Shown one piece after another: positions 57,101 to 64,000 of a DNA stretch of 64,000 nt. Source of the DNA: JAAZBV01 sp964460435 (GTDB taxonomy: Bacteria > Desulfobacterota > DSM-4660 > Desulfatiglandales > HGW-15); contig CAYWRH010000001.1 in NCBI GenBank assembly GCA_964460435.1, positions 1 through 64,000 on the forward strand, written 5' to 3'. The position numbers were made by a program, and so were the translations under genes. The number at the start of each line of letters is the position of its first letter. The first letter of the stretch is position 1. The notes below the pieces were generated by a model. That model did no database searches. It saw nothing but the letters and a program-made list of their open reading frames with translations, and was not told the origin of the DNA.

Positions 57101-57614
57101 TATTGTTAATGAAAAAGAGGAAGGTAAAGGGCTCAGGGTTAAGGCGAAGGGAAAAAGCAGGGACACGAAACTGGATCAGGGCTTGCCCTATACCTCCAGT
57201 AATGTATTGCCCGGAGGATTCGGCCTGCCAGCAGAATGGACACGCATAAGCAATGGCATGAGCTATGGAAAATATAGGCATACAGCCGCTTTTATCAAGA
57301 AGGGCGAGGGGGCAAAAAAGGCTCTTTTCAGCGCTGAGTTGCCACAGGCAGGCGCATGGGACATGGAGATTTTTATACCCATGAAGAATATCTTTCCTAA
57401 CAGGAAATGGGGTACATGGCATGGTGTTGTGACAGATAAAAATGGAGATAAACATCAGGTTGAGTTTGATTCAAAGGCAGGAGGCGAAGGGTGGAACCTG
57501 GCAGGTAAATATGATTTGCCACAGGGTAAATGCACCCTGGAACTCTCTGATCTGACCGATGGGGATATGGTGGTGGCAGATGCCATACGATGGACACCTT
57601 CTGCCGGAAAATGA
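54174..57614 (+). CDS. ABC-2 permease fused to M1-peptidase-like and golvesin-like domains
   Basis: A 1,146-residue protein. Residues about 1-300 hold about seven membrane helices of an ABC-2 type permease (LFLSFSYLFVLIAFIYYSALHG, then LDSRPYTNMELVIGRFLGV). Residues about 320-900 resemble the M1 aminopeptidase layout attached to such permeases, but no HEXXH occurs anywhere, so it cannot use the usual zinc. The last 100 residues or so look like a golvesin/Xly carbohydrate-binding-type domain (GGEGWNLAGKYDLPQGK and VVADAIRW). It probably forms the membrane half of the ABC exporter, with a large periplasmic binding region. The substrate is unknown. Fusion and loss of the zinc site are the odd features. 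Confidence 0.85.
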   Translation: MMNIKSILSIVRAETLVIRRLARYWLFLSFSYLFVLIAFIYYSALHGLYSSHSASVGLISPRFLVSSIAGVFYLAIYSIGVIFLAFDVRARDLRERMHEVLDSRPYTNMELVIGRFLGVLIPAWVPMLLLIVLIQLLGFLLKTSGVPIGEPAQMRSLLSFVFLIGLPSFAFIISIVFLVTLLVRNRLVSSIILVLLIAASYAGMYFLPNYKAMVFDFLGLMQSGYPSDITASLMPLTGLIHRAAILLASLGMLGICAAVHPRLDDGSRWKTGFTGAIIVAVAAVIIGGIFAGNLNDIKEQERWLRAQMEYPNGPAPDITKITGRVLITPGKDLNLEIKITFKAPEEGEIKNALFTLNPGQRIVELLDSSGKPLSYKHEEGILDITLPNALSPGEEAVIGLKTKGIPNKHFAYLKSSINPLKLERKNSNTILLGNENYLFDSNFVALMPAIRWLPMSGVENSMEKQQNNRVDFFNVDLTVGVPKGWLVAGPGRRNRAGEDNRFDLYRFAPPSVVPEVALLASEYESRSYETEGILMELLVHKKHMKNLDVLADTKEKIREYIDTRIKDAKEAGLTYPYDGLTLVEAPTVLRTYGGGWRLDTVQSMPGIMLLKELSLPTARFDSAFRNPDSFKNREGGIVKAKWDRLQTYFKQDFSGGNIFTGTARNFFLFQTSAEGPEGMPVNFVMDTLSSLVLADTKGYFSAHIFAEGNSVNEIIQNVLVSYFQLRNAGIQDTILNSTIRTRTSRPAVWEKALEASLKDTDPWKDPSDTVDYLILKGYAVADSIYKTLGREKTAAFLASVRRNHTGGQFTVSDMKSALKGQGYDMDASLGDWLGSTGLPGFVVQDAKGYRVADDENGSPRYQLLFTVRNDEPVPGAFNFAYYYTAQDQNPELISGETINLAGRHAIQYGTIVSRLPSMYFLAPVLSYNRGTFEFKMENINSDKIVDAEIIEGVRDIPWALPAPSSIVVDDLDEGFTIVNEKEEGKGLRVKAKGKSRDTKLDQGLPYTSSNVLPGGFGLPAEWTRISNGMSYGKYRHTAAFIKKGEGAKKALFSAELPQAGAWDMEIFIPMKNIFPNRKWGTWHGVVTDKNGDKHQVEFDSKAGGEGWNLAGKYDLPQGKCTLELSDLTDGDMVVADAIRWTPSAGK

Positions 57615-57627
57615 AAAAGGAGCTTAA

Positions 57628-58728
57628 ATGAAAGAGAATTGTAGATTCAGGATACTGGTAATTGTTTGCATCGCCCTTTCAGGTTTTCTTTCAGGGTGTT
57701 CACGTGAGGAGAGCAGTGATGACAAGATAGAATTTCTTGTGCCTGTAACCGTTACAAAGGTGGGCAAAATGGATGTTGAAGAGAGGATAACAGCCACAGG
57801 CACCCTTAGAACCAGCAAGGTTGCAAGGCTTGAGGTGGAGACTGGCGGTATCCTTGAATTCCTGACAAACAGGGATGGTAAACGGTATCGCGAAGGAGAC
57901 AGCGTAAAGGCAGGCGATGTGATTGCCCGTATCACTGGTGATGATGTGCGCCTTGCAGCCAGAAAGGATGCAACCCTCCAGAGGTATGAGACAGCAAAGG
58001 ATGAATATGAATCAACAAAAAAACTCTATGATGACGGGTTTAAAAGCAAGTCCGAGCTGCTCAAGATGCAGTCAAGCCTGGAGGATGCAAGGGTAGATTA
58101 TGAAAAGAGCCTGAATTCGGAAAAACGCAGCAAGCTCACCACGCCAATAGATGGCATTATCCTGAGGCTTGCAAGGGACAGGGATAACCAGAACCAGCCA
58201 CTTGCAGTCGGTCAGTATGTGAGCCCGGGCTTTGAGGTGGCCCGCATTGCCCCCACAGATACCCTTATTGCAGATGTAGACCTTGTTGCCCAGGACGTGG
58301 CAAGGGTATCTGAGGGTCTTGCTGCAAGGGTTAAGCATTATGCATGGAAGGATGAAGAGTTTGAAGGCAAGGTGACAAGGCTTGATCCTGTTATAGACCC
58401 TGTCACAAGGGCTCTCAAGGCAGAGGTAGAGGTTATTAATCATGAGGGTAAACTCAGGCCAGGCATGTTTGTAGAGGTAACCATTATAAAGGAGCAGAGA
58501 AAGAATGTCCCGTGTATCCCCCGTGAGGCTGTAGTTAACAAAGGGGGAAAGTGGGTAGTATTTGTCTTAAACGGACAGAGGGTTAATAAAAAAGAGGTGG
58601 TATTAGGGCTGGGTGATGACAATATTGTGGAAATCCGGTCAGGGCTCTCAGAGGGGGAAAGGGTTGTCACTAGGGGGCTCGAAACACTTGATGATCAGGT
58701 ACGCGTCCGCGTGACAGGAACCAATTAA
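57628..58728 (+). CDS. RND membrane-fusion lipoprotein
   Basis: A 366-residue periplasmic adaptor for RND pumps. The signal (about 9-25) ends with lipobox FLSGC (Cys near 25). The lipoyl half-motif lies near 65-100 (LEVETGGILEFLTN and GDSVKAGDVIARI), a helical hairpin at about 105-150, the second half with TTPIDGIILRLARD near 170, then beta-barrel and membrane-proximal domains (VIDPVTRALKAEVEV, then GLGDDNIVEIRSGL). The GG ribosome-binding site AAGGAG supports the ATG. It follows the permease by 13 bp and precedes the pump by 4 bp, so it serves the RND pair, perhaps jointly with the ABC system. Confidence 0.92.
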   Translation: MKENCRFRILVIVCIALSGFLSGCSREESSDDKIEFLVPVTVTKVGKMDVEERITATGTLRTSKVARLEVETGGILEFLTNRDGKRYREGDSVKAGDVIARITGDDVRLAARKDATLQRYETAKDEYESTKKLYDDGFKSKSELLKMQSSLEDARVDYEKSLNSEKRSKLTTPIDGIILRLARDRDNQNQPLAVGQYVSPGFEVARIAPTDTLIADVDLVAQDVARVSEGLAARVKHYAWKDEEFEGKVTRLDPVIDPVTRALKAEVEVINHEGKLRPGMFVEVTIIKEQRKNVPCIPREAVVNKGGKWVVFVLNGQRVNKKEVVLGLGDDNIVEIRSGLSEGERVVTRGLETLDDQVRVRVTGTN

Positions 58729-58732
58729 TATC

Positions 58733-61700
58733 ATGTTAGCGCTAGCACGACTTGCAACAAGACGTCCCGTGGCCGTGACAGTGGTGGCAGCAGCCATTAT
58801 CATGCTCGGGTGGATCTCCCTTAAGGGGCTCCCCATTGACCTTTTGCCTGATATTAAGAGCCCTACCATACTTGTCTCGGTAAAATCCGGTGACAGGCCA
58901 CCCACAGAGATGGAGAGGCTCTATGGCAAACAGGTGGAACAGAGGCTCTTTACAGTTAAAGGAATAAGGTCAATTAACCAGGTAGCCAGGGCCGGAAACC
59001 TTATAGCAAGGGTCACCTTTGAGTGGGATGCGGACATGGATATGGCCCTTGTGGATATCCAGAAGGCGATTGCATCCATATCAGCGGATGAGGATGTGGA
59101 TGAGGTGGTGGTAAGGAGGCAGGACCCGCGCGAGCTTCCGGTTATCTCTATAGGCCTTGTTGCAAAAGAGGCGCTCCCCGGCCTTACAGAACTCAAGAAG
59201 ATTGCCGAAAGGATGATCGCCCCAGCATTTGAACAGCTTGAGGGTGTGGCAGAGGTGAGGGTAACAGGCGGTCGCGAGGATGAAATAAGAATTATTGCTG
59301 ACCGCTACCTTATGGAGGCCCATTCCATAACAATGGCCGAGCTTGAAAACCGTATAAGGGCGGCCAACATCGACATAAGCGCAGGCACCCTTGAGGAGGG
59401 TGATAATGTATATCTGGTAAGGGGGATATCCAGATTTAATAATAGTGAAGATATTGCCCGTGTTGTGGTGAAGTATGACCGTGATTCAAGTGAAAAATCC
59501 ATACCTGTCAGGGTTGGCGATATTGCGAAGGTCATAGTCACTGACAAGAAGATCAGCGACCTTGTGCTTGTGAATGGCAAAGAGGGTGTAAGCCTCTCCA
59601 TATACAAGGAGGCAGGGGCAAATACAGTAAAGGTATCCCGTGATGTTAAGAAGGCACTGACAGAACTTAATAAAGAATTAAAGAATATGGAGTTCAGCGT
59701 GGTAAGTGATGAGGCCGCCCTGGTGGAAGATGCAATAAGTGATGTGGAGACCTCTGCTGTAATTGGCATTATCCTGGCGGTTATTGTGCTCTGGTATTTC
59801 TTAAGGTCATTAAGCTCAACTGTTATAGTGGCATCTGCCATACCGGTATCTCTTATGGCAACCCTTTTTGCCATGCATTATGCAGGGCAGAGCCTTAACC
59901 TTATGACCCTTGGCGGTATGGCCCTGGGCGCAGGCATGCTTGTGGATAATGCCATTGTAGTAATAGAGAGTATCTTCCGCAGAAAGGAGGCAGGGGATTC
60001 ACCGGAAGAAGCTGCTGCAAATGGCACAGCGGTTGTTGCAGGGGCGATTATCTCCAGCACCCTTACCACAATCGTGGTGTTTCTGCCTGTGCTCTTTATC
60101 AGGGGGCTTGCAGCAAGGCTTGTGTCAGGCATCTCATTTACTGTCATAGTCTCACTTGTTGCCTCTCTAGGTGTGGCGGTGTTTCTGATACCGGCCCTGG
60201 CAAAATGGTTTCTGCCAAAGGATACCATTAAGGAGGTAAACCCTGGAAAGACAAAGATAGAGGCCATTGTTACAGGTCTCCTCAAACATCCATATCTGGT
60301 GGTTGCAGTATCCTTTATAATTGTGGCCGTATCCGTATTCTCTCTTATGGGGCTTAAGAGCGAGCTTATGGCCCCTAATGACCCGAGGCAGTTTTCCCTC
60401 CGCATCACCGGTGTTCCGGGGCAGAGGGTGGAGGCTACAAAGAATATGGTAGCCGTGATAGAGGATATAATAAGGCAGGCCGCAGGTGATGACCTCAAGG
60501 CGATCCTCTCTGAGGTAGGCAGACTCCCGGAAGATGACCATTTTATACGTGAAGAGCTTACAGGTGAAAACAGGGCCAGGATACTTGTAAACCTTTCAAC
60601 AGATGGGAAAACAGCGGGTCAGGTAGTAAAGGCTGCCTCTCCAGTGATTTCCGGGCTTAAAAATATCGAGGTCTCATGGGAGCTTGGCACATCAGCCATA
60701 GCAAGGGCCATTGGCAGTACCGGCCCTCCCATACAGGTGGAGATATCCGGGCACTCTGCCACAGACCTAAGAAAGGCCGCAGATGCTGTGTTATCAAAAC
60801 TAACGACACTGCCTGAGCTGTGGAATGTCCGCTCTTCATTTGAAGGGGGTGCGCCCGAGCTTCATATCGTGCTGAACCGCACCCTGTGTGACGGCCTTGG
60901 CGTTGATATAGAGATGGTTTCAAGGGTGATTGAATCGGCCCTGGATGGCAAGGTTGTGACCGAGATGACAACAGGAGATGAAGAGAAAGATGTTGTTTTG
61001 AAGGTTGAACAGGGCGCTGATATAGGGCTTAAATCCATACCCTTTACCACCTCAAAAGGGGAGCGCCTTACCATAGGGGATATCGCAGATTTTGTTAATG
61101 TAGATGGGGCGCTTGAGATTTTTAGGCGTGACCAGAAAAGGGTGGCAATGGTGACTGCGAGGATCAGGGAGGGGGTGAAATACCCTTTGGCAAAGGCTGC
61201 TACAGAATCGGCGATTAACAGCATGGATCTCTCCCCCGGCCTTAGTATGAGGCTTACCGGTGAAGAGGAGGAGAGGGCCAAGACCTTTTCGGAACTCGAA
61301 TGGGCAGGCATAATATCTGTTATTCTTGTCTTCATGGTTTTAGCCGGCACCTTTGAATCCTTTCTTCATCCATTCACTGTGCTCTCCTCTATACCCTTTG
61401 CCCTCATAGGCGTGGCGGCTGTCCTATCGCCGTCAGGAAGGCCTATAGGGATCATGGAGGCATTAGGCCTTATAGTGCTCACAGGCATTGCTGTAAATGA
61501 TGCGATACTTATGGTGCAGACAGCAGGCCAGTTAATTAAGGAGGGTGCTGAAAGAAAAGCGGCGCTGGCAAGGGCAGCAGCCATCAGGCTCAGGCCTATC
61601 ATAATGACATCTGCCACGACCATACTTGCCCTTTTTCCCCTTGCCCTGGGTATAGGTGAAGCGGCCCAGCTAAGGGCACCTATGGCCATAACAATAATAG

Positions 61701-61795
61701 GGGGCATCACTGCATCTACGCTTACCTCCCTGTTTGTAATACCATGCCTCTATCTGATACTCGACAAACTGCGATTCAAACGGGCCAGGGTATGA
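58733..61795 (+). CDS. RND efflux pump, first of a tandem pair
   Basis: A 1,020-residue inner-membrane RND transporter of the HAE-1 type that exports small molecules using the proton gradient. TM1 opens RRPVAVTVVAAAIIMLGWIS, followed by PIDLLPDI and porter domains with two halves. TM4 carries GGMALGAGMLVDNAIVVIES, where the first of the two usual aspartates is kept (VDN). The second half repeats the layout with FTVLSSIPFALIGVAA and GIAVNDAILM, and the TM10-12 region is complete. The GTG/ATG start at 58,733 is ATG. It overlaps the second pump by 4 bp (ATGA), like the MdtB/MdtC pair. Functional motifs are intact. Confidence 0.95.
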   Translation: MLALARLATRRPVAVTVVAAAIIMLGWISLKGLPIDLLPDIKSPTILVSVKSGDRPPTEMERLYGKQVEQRLFTVKGIRSINQVARAGNLIARVTFEWDADMDMALVDIQKAIASISADEDVDEVVVRRQDPRELPVISIGLVAKEALPGLTELKKIAERMIAPAFEQLEGVAEVRVTGGREDEIRIIADRYLMEAHSITMAELENRIRAANIDISAGTLEEGDNVYLVRGISRFNNSEDIARVVVKYDRDSSEKSIPVRVGDIAKVIVTDKKISDLVLVNGKEGVSLSIYKEAGANTVKVSRDVKKALTELNKELKNMEFSVVSDEAALVEDAISDVETSAVIGIILAVIVLWYFLRSLSSTVIVASAIPVSLMATLFAMHYAGQSLNLMTLGGMALGAGMLVDNAIVVIESIFRRKEAGDSPEEAAANGTAVVAGAIISSTLTTIVVFLPVLFIRGLAARLVSGISFTVIVSLVASLGVAVFLIPALAKWFLPKDTIKEVNPGKTKIEAIVTGLLKHPYLVVAVSFIIVAVSVFSLMGLKSELMAPNDPRQFSLRITGVPGQRVEATKNMVAVIEDIIRQAAGDDLKAILSEVGRLPEDDHFIREELTGENRARILVNLSTDGKTAGQVVKAASPVISGLKNIEVSWELGTSAIARAIGSTGPPIQVEISGHSATDLRKAADAVLSKLTTLPELWNVRSSFEGGAPELHIVLNRTLCDGLGVDIEMVSRVIESALDGKVVTEMTTGDEEKDVVLKVEQGADIGLKSIPFTTSKGERLTIGDIADFVNVDGALEIFRRDQKRVAMVTARIREGVKYPLAKAATESAINSMDLSPGLSMRLTGEEEERAKTFSELEWAGIISVILVFMVLAGTFESFLHPFTVLSSIPFALIGVAAVLSPSGRPIGIMEALGLIVLTGIAVNDAILMVQTAGQLIKEGAERKAALARAAAIRLRPIIMTSATTILALFPLALGIGEAAQLRAPMAITIIGGITASTLTSLFVIPCLYLILDKLRFKRARV

Positions 61796-64000
61796 GCTGG
61801 TATAATTTTCCTGTAAAAAGGCCTGTGGCCACGGCCATGTTTTTCTGCGCCATCCTGCTTCTGGGTCTGGTCGGTTGGGAGAGGATACCTGTGGAGCTTA
61901 TCCCTGATCTTGAGGGTGACTCCATCCATATTGATTTTGTAAGGCTTAACAGCGAACCAGAGGTGGTTGAGCGCGAAATACTGATCCCCTTAGAGGAGAA
62001 GGCCTCAGCGCTTGAGGGGATAAAGGAGACATTCGGAACTGTTAATGGCTCGAACGGCTCCCTTGATATTAATTTTGAACCGGGCACCGATATCAAGATC
62101 AGGCAGCTTGAGCTCCAGCGGATTGCTGCTGAGCTTAACAGGGAGCAGCCAAGGGGTTCATATATAAATGTCGGCGGCCAGGACTTTTCAATGATAAGCC
62201 GGATCGTGATGAGCATACAGGTCCTTGGCGGTGATGACACAGACAGTTTAAGGAGTTTTGTCGAGGAGAATATTGAGTCACGCATTGCAGCAGTAAATGG
62301 TGTGGCCAATGTTTTCGTGATGGGCGGCGCACCAGAAGAGATAACCATAAGGGTTGACCCTGATAAATGCTCTGCCCTTGGCATATCACCACAGGAGGTA
62401 TCGACAACGCTTTCACGCTCTGTTCAGAGACTAAAATTCCTGGGCGGTCTTGAAGACAGCACAATACGTCAGCCGGTCATCCTGGATGGCAGGCCTAAAG
62501 GGGTATATGAGCTGGGAGAGTTAAGGATAAGCCCTGAAAGGTCTGTGCTTATACGTCATGTTGCTGAAGTGTCAAAGGGCACAGGCAGAAAAGAGAGCAT
62601 ATACAGGGTAAACAGCAAGCCATCAGTTGCCCTCCTGATATTCAAGGAGGAGGGGGCAAACCTTGTCAGACTGGGTGAGGAGGTCAGGAGGCGTCTTAAT
62701 GAACTCAAAAAGGAGTTTAAACCATATGGCATTGATTTTTTAACAGGGTTTGATGCAGCAAAAACAGTTGAGAAACAGATAGACAGGCTCAAGAAACTTG
62801 CAATAAGCGGATTTATCATCTCTATTGTTATACTCTTTCTTTTTATAAAAAGGCTAAGGGCAGTTACTGTTGTTGCCATTGCCGTGCCTGTGAGCCTTTT
62901 ATCTTCAATGGCCTTTCTCTATACCGGCGGATACACGCTCAATCTTGTTACGCTCATAGGGCTTGCTGTTGGAGTAGGCATGCTTGTAGATAACAGCATA
63001 GTTGTCTATGAGGCAGCACAGCGCAGGCTTGAAAGGGGTGTTGACCCGGACAGGGCAGCAGGGGATGGCGTAAGGATAACCTTTAAGGCGATCCTTGCAT
63101 CTACGGTGACAAATGCCATTGTCTTTCTGCCTGTATTCTTTCTGGTAGAGGATAGTATGTTGAGGGGGGTGATGAAGCTCCTTGCCGCTGCTATACTTAT
63201 TCCTTTAGGGTCATCACTTCTTGTTGCCGTAGGGCTAGTTCCTCTTTTAGCCAGAAGATTTGCAGCGCCTGCTGCCATGGATCGGTTAAGAGCCTTAAAA
63301 AGGCGCAGGGAACTATACATGGGTCTCCCTTTACCTGACAGGTGGCGTGATCTGTTTACAGGTCTTTTAAAAAATTCCATGCGGAACCCTGCAACCTGGA
63401 TCATGGTTATAACAGCGGCCCTGTTTTTTACAATAATTGTAGGGCTGCCCTGGGTTATGATCGGATCAAGGAACCAGGAGTCTCAGGAGGCAGATGAGAT
63501 ACAGCTCGCAATTGATGTCCCTGCAGGGGATTCCCTTGAGTCAGTAAGCAGGGACTTCTATTCACTTGAACAGGAGGCTCTTAAAATAGAGGGTGTAGAA
63601 GCTGTTGAGAGCATGATACAGGAAAAGAACAGCACCCTTACCATCCGATTTGCTGAAAAGGGGGTGCGTCCCCCTGAACTTACTGCCCCTCTTGTGAGAG
63701 AAAAGATCAAACAGGCTGCAAAAAAGTTAAGGGGATTTGATGTCACTTCACAAAACTCAGCCGGACAGGGCAGGGGCAGGCGGGGGTCTGGCGCAGCAAC
63801 CCTTATGGGTCAGGGGAAATCTGAGATTATTATATCAGGTGCTGATTCAAGGAAATTGATGGACATAGCCCTTTCATTAAAGGAGCGGCTTGAATCCATC
63901 CCTGAAATCAGTGAGGTTCAGGAATCATCAAGGCCTGGTCAGGATGAGATACACATAATACCTGATCACAAGATACTGAACAGCCTGGGGCTCTTCTCGG
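61792..64000 (+). CDS. RND efflux pump, second of the pair (3' end outside the window)
   Basis: About 736 codons are visible, starting at the ATG at 61,792 (MSWYNFPVKRPVATAMFF). The family features TM1, then RIPVELIPDL, the first porter half, and TM4 with LIGLAVGVGMLVDNSIVVYE (again VDN) are present. The second half begins near residue 530 (MRNPATWIMVITAALFFT). A low-complexity loop with GQGRGRRGSGAA lies near 655-665. Divergence from the first pump suggests that the two form a hetero-oligomer as in MdtBC-type systems. The final third is beyond the end, so completeness cannot be judged. Confidence 0.93.
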   Translation, partial: MSWYNFPVKRPVATAMFFCAILLLGLVGWERIPVELIPDLEGDSIHIDFVRLNSEPEVVEREILIPLEEKASALEGIKETFGTVNGSNGSLDINFEPGTDIKIRQLELQRIAAELNREQPRGSYINVGGQDFSMISRIVMSIQVLGGDDTDSLRSFVEENIESRIAAVNGVANVFVMGGAPEEITIRVDPDKCSALGISPQEVSTTLSRSVQRLKFLGGLEDSTIRQPVILDGRPKGVYELGELRISPERSVLIRHVAEVSKGTGRKESIYRVNSKPSVALLIFKEEGANLVRLGEEVRRRLNELKKEFKPYGIDFLTGFDAAKTVEKQIDRLKKLAISGFIISIVILFLFIKRLRAVTVVAIAVPVSLLSSMAFLYTGGYTLNLVTLIGLAVGVGMLVDNSIVVYEAAQRRLERGVDPDRAAGDGVRITFKAILASTVTNAIVFLPVFFLVEDSMLRGVMKLLAAAILIPLGSSLLVAVGLVPLLARRFAAPAAMDRLRALKRRRELYMGLPLPDRWRDLFTGLLKNSMRNPATWIMVITAALFFTIIVGLPWVMIGSRNQESQEADEIQLAIDVPAGDSLESVSRDFYSLEQEALKIEGVEAVESMIQEKNSTLTIRFAEKGVRPPELTAPLVREKIKQAAKKLRGFDVTSQNSAGQGRGRRGSGAATLMGQGKSEIIISGADSRKLMDIALSLKERLESIPEISEVQESSRPGQDEIHIIPDHKILNSLGLFS

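Noticed and set aside
53245..57614. ABC pair as the missing type I ATPase for the giant protein
   Set aside because: It is 16 kb away on a different operon, the ATPase has no fused membrane domain of the HlyB type, and the permease is an ABC-2 type with M1-like region.

Overview
This window comes from a Gram-negative bacterium. It carries outer-membrane biogenesis genes (SurA-like and PpiC-like chaperones, a LolB-like lipoprotein), TolC and RND envelope systems, and a sigma-32 type factor. The gene style and the dispersed palindromic repeats suit a Desulfobacterota (former deltaproteobacterial) chromosome, but no marker proves this.

Region 1 (1-37.45 kb, all + strand) is one apparent secretion operon. 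It encodes a TolC-like outer-membrane channel, a single 9,406-residue secreted protein and a DUF3467 protein. These are followed by a GAF-GAF-TM-HlyD fusion, a PqqD-like/M50-protease/HlyD fusion, a SecA-like ATPase that stops before the two-helix finger, and a periplasmic HlyD-type adaptor. The giant protein has an N-terminal LEPR-XLL tag, a DUF4347 domain with a His/Cys pair, several hierarchical beta-repeat families, RTX calcium-binding repeats and a C-terminal PDG-repeat sheet. No type I ABC exporter is present. I infer a noncanonical export machine in which a SecA-family motor, a membrane protease and HlyD/TolC parts handle a megadalton-class adhesin. This is the main candidate for an undescribed system.

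Region 2 (37.45-44.85 kb) is an accessory, decaying stretch. It holds a DUF2971 gene behind a near-consensus promoter and a GNAT acetyltransferase. An IS110-family element splits a small exported-protein gene. There is also a small membrane protein, a DUF4160/DUF2442 pair whose first gene has an in-frame stop, a frameshifted Y1/RAYT transposase remnant and a small periplasmic protein. A PIN/RHH toxin-antitoxin pair follows, with both genes interrupted by in-frame stops although promoter and operator are preserved.

Region 3 (44.88-52.76 kb, - strand) is a compact housekeeping operon. In transcription order it runs PpiC-type lipoprotein, SurA-like chaperone, RodZ-like protein, TyrS, RpoH-like sigma factor, TPR protein and LolB-like lipoprotein.

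Region 4 (53.2-64 kb, + strand) is a translationally coupled transport operon: an ABC ATPase, an ABC permease fused to an M1-peptidase-like region lacking HEXXH plus a golvesin-like end, an RND membrane-fusion lipoprotein, and two tandem RND pumps. The second pump runs off the window. No tRNA, rRNA or CRISPR array was found.
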